The notes beneath the pieces are model-generated. The model was not told the DNA's origin and did no database searches. It was given only the letters and a program-made list of their open reading frames with translations. A DNA stretch of 64,000 nucleotides from Chionoecetes opilio (taxonomy: Eukaryota; Arthropoda; Malacostraca; Decapoda; Majidae): positions 621,001 to 685,000 of the forward strand of contig JACEEZ010004824.1 of the NCBI GenBank assembly GCA_016584305.1, read 5' to 3'. Shown here piece by piece: positions 12,337 to 22,829 of the stretch (position 1 is its first letter; every line of letters begins with the position of its first letter). The position numbers were made by a program, and so were the translations under genes.

Positions 12337-15300
12337 CTAGGAAATCTATGAGAACAAAAATAAATATCATCAAAGAAAAAAAAAAAAAAGGTAAAACAGA
12401 AGAAAAGAAGAAAAAAAGACACAATTTATGAATACGCAAAGAAACGGCTGGACAAGAAGACAAATAGGAACATGCATAGAGTTTCTAGTTACTTATTTCC
12501 AACTCCTTTTTTACTGGGCAGGAATTCGTTCAGACTGCTTGCTGTGATGTTCATGGAAAACTTGTGAACAGCTTGATAACTGAAATACAAGAAAAGAAGC
12601 ACAAATCCGTCAAAGAAATAAGAAAAAATGAAAGAAAGGAAGGAAGGAAGGAAGGAAGGAAAAACAGTAAATGATCCTCAAGTAATTATTCAACCAACCA
12701 ATTCATTTATCCATCAACCCAATATGCAACCAATCAGTCAGTCTGTCAATCAATCACCCAATCAATCTATCAATTAAACAACCAACCACTCACCCAACCA
12801 ATCAATTCAAACCAACTACTCAACCACTCAATCAATTAAACAACTAATTACACAACCAACCAATCACTCATCCAATCAATTCATCAGCCAACCACTCACT
12901 CAACCAACCACTCATCCAATCAATTCATCAACCAACCAATCACTCAACCAACCACTCATCCAATCAATTCATCAACCAACCACTCACTCAAAACCACCCA
13001 TCAATCAATCATCAACCAACCACTCACTCATCCAATCAATTCATCAACCAACATCACTCAACCAACCAACGCATCCAATCAATCATCACTATCCAATCAA
13101 TTCATCTACAACCACTCACTCAACCAACCACCCATCCAATCAATTCATCAACCAACCACTCACTCATCCAATCAATTCATCAACCAACCACTCACTCAAC
13201 CAACCACCCATCCAATCAATTCATCACTCATCCAATCAATTCATCTACCAACCACTCACTCAACCAACCACTCATCCAATCAATTCATCAACCAACCACT
13301 CAACCAATCAATCATCAACCAACCATCACTCAACCAACCACTCATCCAATCAATTCATCAACCAACCACTCACTCAACCAACCACTCACCCAATCATTCA
13401 ACCAACCACTCACTCAACCAACCACTCATCCAATCAATTCATCAACCAACCACTCACTCACCCAACCACCATCCAATCAATTCATCTACCAACACTCACT
13501 CACCAACCACTAAACCCAATCAATTCATCAACCAACCACTCACTCAACCAACCACTCATCCAATCAATTCATCAACCAACCACTCACTCAACCAACCACT
13601 CAACAATCAATTCATCTACCAACCACTCACTCAACCAACCACTCATCCAATCAATTCATCAACCAACCACTCACCCAACCAACCACTCAACCAATCAATT
13701 CATCTACCAACCACTCACTCAACCAACCACTCATCCAATCAATTCATCAACCAACCACTCACCCAACCAACCACTCATCCAATCAATTCATCAACCAACC
13801 ACTCACCCAACCAACCACTCAACCAATCAATTCATCTACCAACCACTCACTCAACCAACCACTCATCCAATCAATTCATCAACCAACCACTCACTCAACC
13901 AACCACTCATCCAATCAATTCATCAACCAACCAACCACTCAACCAATCAATTCATCAACCAACCACTCACCCAACCAACCACTCAACCAATCAATTCATC
14001 AACCAACCACTCACCCAACCAACCACTCATCCAATCAATTCATCAACCAACCACTCACTCAACCAACCACTCATCCAATCAATTCATCAACCAACCACTC
14101 ACTCAACCAACCACTCAACCAATCAATTCATCTACCAACCACTCACTCAACCAACCACTCATCCAATCAATTCATCAACCAACCACTCACCCAACCAACC
14201 ACTCAACCAATCAATTCATCAACCAACCACTCACTCAACTAACCACTCATCCAATCAATTCATCAACCAACCACTCACTCAACCAACCACTCATCCAATC
14301 AATTCATCAACCAACCACTCATCCAATCAATTCATCAACCAACCACTCACTCAACCAACCACTCATCCAATCAATTCATCAACCAACCACTCACTCAACC
14401 AACCACTCATCCAATCAATTCATCAACCAACCACTCACTCAACCAACCACTCATCCAATCAATTCATCAACCAACCACTCATCCAATCCATTCATCAACC
14501 AACCACTCACTCAACCAACCACTCATCAATCAATTCATCAACCAACCACTCACTCAACCAACCACTCATCCAATCAATTCATCAACCAACCACTCACCCA
14601 ACCAACCACTCAACCAATCAATTCATCAACCAACCACTCATCCAATCAATTCATCACCAACCACTCACCAACCAACACTCATCCAATCAATTCATCAACC
14701 AACCACTCACTCAACCAATCAATTCATCAACCAACCACTCACTCAACCAACCACTCAACAATCATTCATCAACAACCACTCACTCAACCAACCACTCATC
14801 CAATCAATTCATCAACCAACCACTCACTCAACCAACCACTCATCCAATCAATTCATCAACAACCAATCCTCAACCAACCACCCATCCAATCAATTCATCA
14901 ACCAACCACTCATCCAATCAATTCATCAACCAACCACTCACTCAACCAATCAATTCATCAACCAACCACTCACTCAACCAACCACTCATCCAATCAATTC
15001 ATCAACCAACCACTCACTCAACCAACCACTCATCCACTCACTCAACCAACCACTCATCCAATCAATTCATCAACCAACCACTCACTCATCCAATCAATTC
15101 ATCAACCAACCACTCAACCAATCAATTCATCAACCAACCACTCACTCAACCAACCACTCATCCAATCAATTCATCAACCAACCACTCATCCAATCAATTC
15201 ATCAACCAAAACCACCCACTCAACCCTTCCACCCCTCCAGCACCCTCAGTCCTCACCTACTGCCCACAGAAGCATAGGCCATGGCGTGTGCTGTCTTGAC

Positions 15301-16738
15301 CGTGGTGTTGTTGGGGAAGGTCTTCTCACAGTGTTCCTGCACAGACTTGTTGTACACCACCAACAGGAACCGCTGGTCGGGCCGCCGCTTACACAGCTGC
15401 AGCAGGGTGGTGGTCTTGCCCGTGCCGGCGAACGCAACGATCTTCACAACCTGTGGACGGAACGCTCGGTGGATTAGTCTTTTTCATAAGAACATAAGAG
15501 CATAAGGAAGCTACAAGAGGCCGAGACATATAAGAACATAAGAACATAAGGAAGCTACAAGTGGCCGTGAGACCTACACGTGGTAGTTCCTGTTACTTAA
15601 TGCTATCTACATCCACCTTTCATCCCCATCCATTAAGCTGTCTAGCCTCCTTTTAAAACTGCCAATTGACTCCGCACTAACTACCTGATGACTGAGTTCA
15701 TTCCAATCACTTACCATCCTAATCATCTTTGAATCTAATTGTCAATCTTTACTTGATTGAATTTTTGGTTTAGTTGGATTTGTGGTTGTTTAGTTGTTAA
15801 TTGACCTAGTTGTTCATTGACCTAGTTGTTTATTGACCTAGTTGTTTATTGACCTGGTTGTTTATTGACCTAGTTGTTTATTGACCTAGTTGTTCATTGA
15901 CCTAGTTGTTCATTGACCTGGTTGTTTATTGACCTAGTTGTTTATTGACCTAGTTGTTTATTGACCTAGTTGTTCATTGACCTAGTTGTTTATTGACCTA
16001 GTTGTTCATTGACCTAGTTGTTTATTGACCTAGTTGTTCATTGACCTAGTTGTTTATTGACCTAGTTGTTTATTGACCTAGTTGTTTATTGACCTAGTTG
16101 TTTATTGACCTAGTTGTTTATTGACCTAGTTGTTTATTGACCTAGTTGTTTATTGACCTAGTGTTTATGACCTAGTTGTTCATTGACCTGGTTGTTTATT
16201 GACCTAGTTGTTTATTGACCTGGTTGTTTATTGACCTAGTTGTTATTGACCTGGTTGTTTATTGACCTAGTTGTTCATTGACCTGGTTGTTCATTGACCT
16301 AGTTGTTTATTGACCTAGTTGTTTATTGACCTAGTTGTTTATTGACCTAGTTGTTTATTGACCTAGTTGTTCATTGACCTGGTTGTTTATTGACCTAGTT
16401 GTTTATTGACCTAGTTGTTTATTGACCTAGTTGTTTATTGACCTGGTTGTTTATTGACCTAGTTGTTTATTGACCTGGTTGTTTATTGACCTAGTTGTTT
16501 ATTGACCTGGTTGTTTATTGACCTAGTTGTTTATTGACCTGGTTGTTTATTGACCTAGTTGTTTATTGACCTGGTTGTTTATTGACCTAGTTGTTTATTG
16601 ACCTGGTTGTTTATTGACCTAGTTGTTTATTGACCTGGTTATTATTTGACTTGGTTTTAATTTAACGCTGGACATATTTTTATTTTTTTACGTCCTAAAT
16701 CTTTGTCGTTTTAATCCAGATGAGCTTTGTCCTTTATT

Positions 16739-16784
<46 letters not shown>

Positions 16785-17471
16785 GCACTCAGTATGAGCG
16801 CATACCTCCGGCCGAGGAGTTATGCGTTCATTGGTTGCCATGGCAACAGTTGTCAATAGATTTCATCCAAAATTAAATCAGTTCTTCCTTATACCAAATA
16901 GACTTGGTATACCGAGTTTGGTCCAAATCTATTCGTAACTTTTCGAGAAATCCTGTACACTAACAAACAAACAAACAGACAGACAGACAGACAGATCGGG
17001 GTGAAAACATAACCCCTCCAACTTCGTTGGCGGAGGTAAAAACTCTTATTAGCTACCAAAACAAGAATAACATACTAACAAATATACTCCTGCCTTCCTT
17101 CCTTCCTACCTACTTTCCTTCCTTCCTTCCAACCTTCCTCACAACCAAATAAAAACAAAATAACAATAACATAAACAAAAACTGTAAAACAAAACAAAAG
17201 CCAACCTACGTGATCTGACTGCAGAGGGTGACTGATGATACGCAGCTGCTCGTGAGTGAACTGGACGGAGGACTTCACCTGCACCAACCTCTCCGTGGAC
17301 TGCTGGCCTGCGTGTGTCTCTCTTGGCCTGCAGCGCCCCCCCCGGCAAGGCCCCCCAGTCGTTCTCATAAGGTATATGAAGGTAAAAAAGCTAGATATGG
17401 TATCTGTTAAAGGGGTGAGGATGGGTGGGTAGTTAGGGGTGGTGTTATTAGTCAATTTAGTTTATAGCTAG

Positions 17472-17503
<32 letters not shown>

Positions 17504-17706
17504 GAAGGTGGTGGGTAGGTAGTTGTAGTTTAGTTGTTAGTGAGTTAGTTGTTGTTTGTTAGGTTAGTTAGTTATTAGTTAGTTAGTTGTTAGGTGTTAG
17601 TTAGTTAGTTAGTTGTTAGGTGTTAGTTAGTTAGTTAGTTGTTAGGTGTTAGTTAGTTAGTTAGTTAGTTGTTAGGTGTTAGTTGTTAGTTAGTTAGTTG
17701 TTAGGT

Positions 17707-17737
<31 letters not shown>

Positions 17738-18676
17738 GTTAGGTGTTAGTTAGTTAGTTAGTTGTTAGGTGTTAGTTTGTTGTTAGGTGTTAGTTAGTTA
17801 GTTGTTAGGTGTTAGTTAGTTAGTTAGTTAGTTCTCAGGTCAAAATATACGGGAAGGAAGGTGAAAAAAAAGGAATGATAGAAATATTTGAGTCAACTAT
17901 AAATAAGGTAAAAAAAAAAGAGAAAAAAAGTTATTAGTACAAATTATAAATCAGGTATAATTAGAAGAACTAAAATGTGATTAGGCTACCGTAGATAACA
18001 GTAAAGTCGCCAGGACAACTATTTTTTCTGTTTACGACGTGTGGTGGCGTTAATACTTACATTTGTACATCCATGATTTCAGGACAGTTAGAAGGGGCTA
18101 TCTGGAGAGTCTGTGTCATATTGTGTCTTCATCTGTGTCATAGTATGGCTATAAATGAACAAATGACAAAAATATCTACAAAGTGGCTACCAACAGTAGA
18201 GTCGCCATCTAGTGTTTATTTACTGAGTGTCGTACCGCTGTCGTCGTCGCCCGAAAAAAAAACGCGTAGTGAAATTTGAAACCGTCTATACTTGCAGATA
18301 CAAAGCATAAAACAACGCTGAAACAGGGTAGATTATACAGTCATGATATAAACTACTGTGTATCATCTTCAGTGGCACATACAATCAGTAGTAATGCTAT
18401 AATTCGTAATATATGGCACCTGGCGACATTACTGCAGGTGGCGACTTCACTGTTATCTACGGTAAAACAATGTCAAAAAAGAAGAAAGAAATAGTGATTC
18501 AGTGCAAATGTAAGTACGTCAGGTGAAAATACGTAGAAGAAAGAAAAGAAAGAATGAAATATTAGGTCAAAGGTGAAGTCAAAAAGAACAAAAGTCATGA
18601 TCAAGTCAGAGAAAAAGAGGACATTATCAGGACAAAATAGGAGTTCCAAAAATAAAAAAAATAAAAAAAAAAAAAA

Positions 18677-18753
<77 letters not shown>

Positions 18754-19420
18754 CATCCAAAGGTCAAAAGATAAGTTATAGAAAATATACGTATCAGATT
18801 AAAAATAATAAAGAAATATATATGTAGATAAATACAATGTGACCCAACTCGTGTGACCCAAAAAAATAATAAAACATAGATAGATAAATAAAATGCGAAC
18901 AATAATAATACAAATGGATAAATAAAATGCCAACAGACTCGTGTGCCCCCCCCCCCCAAAAAAAAAATTATAGCTAAATACAATGTGACCCGAAAAGGCG
19001 TCCAAAGGTGACCAAATGGCTGTAAAAAATAATAATAAAGTAAGAAAAACAACAAAAAGTCATTATCAGGACAAAATATATGTTCCAAAAAAAAAAAAAC
19101 AACAAAAAGAAACTAAAGAAAACTATAAAAAAATGGCAGACAATAACAAAGTACAAAAGAAAGATACTATGAAAATATCTATGATGAAAAAGAAAATCCC
19201 GTTAATATCAAAAACCCAAACAAATTATAGATCAATACAATGTGACCCGCCGCTTGTGACCCACCTCAAGGGTAGACCAATGGAGTGTGAGGTGGCATGG
19301 AGGAAGAGGAGTGCCATGGAGTAGAGCCCTTCCAGCACTACGCAGGGGGTGAAGAGGGAGCCTGGACGCAGCAGCAGCAGGATCAGAGCATGGATGTCCC
19401 ACACGTCATGACTCACTGCG

Positions 19421-19465
<45 letters not shown>

Positions 19466-21383
19466 TTTCACCCGGACATACAGTAACAAAATATACTAAT
19501 AAAATACATAATTATACAAACAGGAGTATATCAGCTTAACCCCTTGAGACCCAGAACGTAATTTCCATTGTAATTTGGGTACCATGAGATGATTTTTAGT
19601 GACTATAAGCAATATTTTATAGCTACAACCTGTTTAGTATCCTTGTCCATTAGGTAATTTGGTTTATTTAGTGACTTTTTCGTAGTTTTATGGCTAATAA
19701 CAGACAATTTCATATAGCAAAGTAAAGATCTGGGCGTGAAGGGGTTGAGTAGTAGGGAGTAGAAGGAAACAAGGCAAGGAGAAGGGAAAGAGAAGGTGTG
19801 TTTGTGTACTAAATAATATAAAAAATGTACTGCAGATAAAATTCAAGTCAATATAATAAAAGTAAATAAAACGCAAGAATGAGCGGTCAGGGAGAGGAGA
19901 GCGGCCAGGGAGAGGAGCATTATAGTTAGATACCCAGATAAATACCAATACAAGAAGACAGACCAGGCACAGGGGAATTACAAGTTTATTAATGAGTGAT
20001 TGATTTAATGCCAAAAAAGGTGAATGTGCCAGATATAAGAGGTCCTATGGCACTGTGGCAAAGCATATAAAGGGTCAGGGTTAAAGAAATATAGTGAAAC
20101 GATGATGGAAGGGGAAAGAACGGAATGTCACAGCAGATGGTTAGATTAGATGCATAAAATAAATAATAAACACTTACACGTGACAATAGTAGTGACCAGG
20201 TGCCACAGGGAGTGAGGCGGGGGCAGCAAGGTGGCGTCCAGGTGGTTGAGGGTGTCCCGGGCCAGCTGGTACAGGCGGTGTCCCTGCAGAAGGCTGTGGG
20301 AGGTGCCCTGGGGAACACTGTGGGTCCTCCCTACTGCCCTGAAGGTGCCATGGGTGTTACGAAAGGGTATTGTAAAGCAGTAAGGGAAAAATATATGAGA
20401 GAAATAATAGACGATGGAAAAATATGTCAATACGTACTGTGATGTGAAACTGTGAAATGTCAATACTGTGCCGTAATACCCATGACTAGTCTATATTTTT
20501 TAACAAGGCAAAAATTCCATTCTATCTTAAGGTCTCATGCTTAAAATGATGCCTATGTTTACCTGATCCTATGGTTAACTATGATAAAATACAGCTGAAA
20601 TTTAGAAGAAGCGTAGTACAGGTTGAAGTTCCCAAACTCGGCATCCCAAGACTCGGCAACACCCAAAACTCGGCTATGGTTCCGGATTTTCCAAAACCCG
20701 GCGCATAGTTGCCGGGTCGGCCGCTAGGTGCCACCACACTAGACCGCTTGGTTTCTCCCGTCGATTTGTTTGTTGTTATTGTTCAGTGGTGTTGTGACTG
20801 TAGAGTTTTGTACACTGTTATTTTGTGTACTTCTACAGGTCTGTTATTGGTATTATGGCTCCCAAACGTCCAGGAACACCTACTGGTGGAAGTGAAAAGA
20901 AAAGGAAGAACAATGTGTTAACTATTTCTGAGAAAATTGACCTTATGAAGAAGTTGGATGCTTTTTTTCCCCTTAATATATCTACGTTCCAAAAGTCGGA
21001 AAATTCCATTACTCGGCTCGGCGCTGGTCCCGAGGTTGCCGAGTTTGGGAACTTCAACCTGTATTCCCTTCTCCTGGCATCAAATATCAGTCAGGAAGCA
21101 GCAAGGGGGCAGGATTTTTTGCCTCGTTAAGTAAAATAGACTATAATGTATCATAGAAAGACATGGAGGAAGACATTATAGGCAGACATGGAGGCAGTGT
21201 GCTAAAGAGGATCTGGCACCATTGGGCATTGAAGAGGCTGAGGCAATGGATAGAGATAGTCGGAAATGTATCACCGGCCGTCTAACCTCACGAGACATTA
21301 CGGGAAAATCTGATGTTAAACAGAAAGATGATGAGGATTGCAAAGGGGTAAGAAAACAATGGGTGTGAAATTGTAAGATAAGT

Positions 21384-21432
<49 letters not shown>

Positions 21433-21482
21433 TAATGATATTGATTACATAATATACGTGTACAGGTGAATAAATATAAATA

Positions 21483-21530
<48 letters not shown>

Positions 21531-21617
21531 CAGTAGCAGTAGTAGTAGTAGTAGTAGTAGTAGTAGTTAATGATATTGACAACATAATATACGTGTACAG
21601 GTGAATAAATATACATA

Positions 21618-21685
<68 letters not shown>

Positions 21686-21785
21686 TTAGTAGTAGTAGTA
21701 GTGTTATTTATTATTATTATTATTATTTATTATATATATTAGTAGTAGTAGTAGTAGTAGTAGTTAAGTTAGTAGTTATTATTTT

Positions 21786-21824
<39 letters not shown>

Positions 21825-21834
21825 TTATTATTAT

Positions 21835-21904
<70 letters not shown>

Positions 21905-21914
21905 TTATTATTAT

Positions 21915-21949
<35 letters not shown>

Positions 21950-22796
21950 ATAGTAGTAGTAGTAGTTAATGCTATTGATAACATAATATATGTGTACAGG
22001 TGAATAAATATATGAGGAAATTAAGTGAAATACAGAAAAGAAATTGAGTGAAACCTTAGTGGTGATAAGAATGATAATGATAATGATAATAATATCATTC
22101 AGAAAAACCCTGACACACATAGATAAATAATGACTTGAAAATATGATATAAGATACGGGTTTAAATTATGTGTAAAATGATGAAATAAAAATAGCAATAA
22201 TAACAACAATAACAACAATAACAACAATGATAATAGCAATAATAACAACAATAATAACAACAATAATAATAACAATAATAACAACAATAATAACAACAAT
22301 AATAACAACAATAATAACAACAATAATAACAACAATAATAACAACAATAAAAAATAAAAATAATAATAATAATAACAACAATAATAACATGATAATAATA
22401 ATAACAAACTAACAATAAACAATATAACACAGACAAAATAACTCAAACAATGATATAAAATGCTGGAAAAATCAATCATGACAAAAATAATGAAAATAAC
22501 AATAAGAAAATAATCCTAAAATACGGAGTTAAAAAATCAAGACAAAAAAATAATGAAAATAAATACAAAAAATATGCAAATAAAATACATGAATAAGACA
22601 ATAGATAATGAAAATACAGTAAAACCTCTCATATCCGGACTAATTGGGCCAAGGAGTGGTCCGAGTAATGCAAGGATCCGAATAATGGGGGGATTATATA
22701 TGGGGGGATATGTATACAACAAATATATGAAAAAAAAAAAAATATATATAAAAAAAAAACATTCTAGGTATTTTAAGAAATTTCGACCCCTATATA

Positions 22797-22829
<33 letters not shown>

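Noticed and set aside
12680..16650. CRISPR-like regular repeats
   Set aside because: Units are contiguous without unique spacers, in an intron of a eukaryotic gene; ordinary satellites.
17520..17833. Interstitial telomere repeat
   Set aside because: The array is TTAG and TTAGGTG, not a run of TTAGG; it fits a local minisatellite better.
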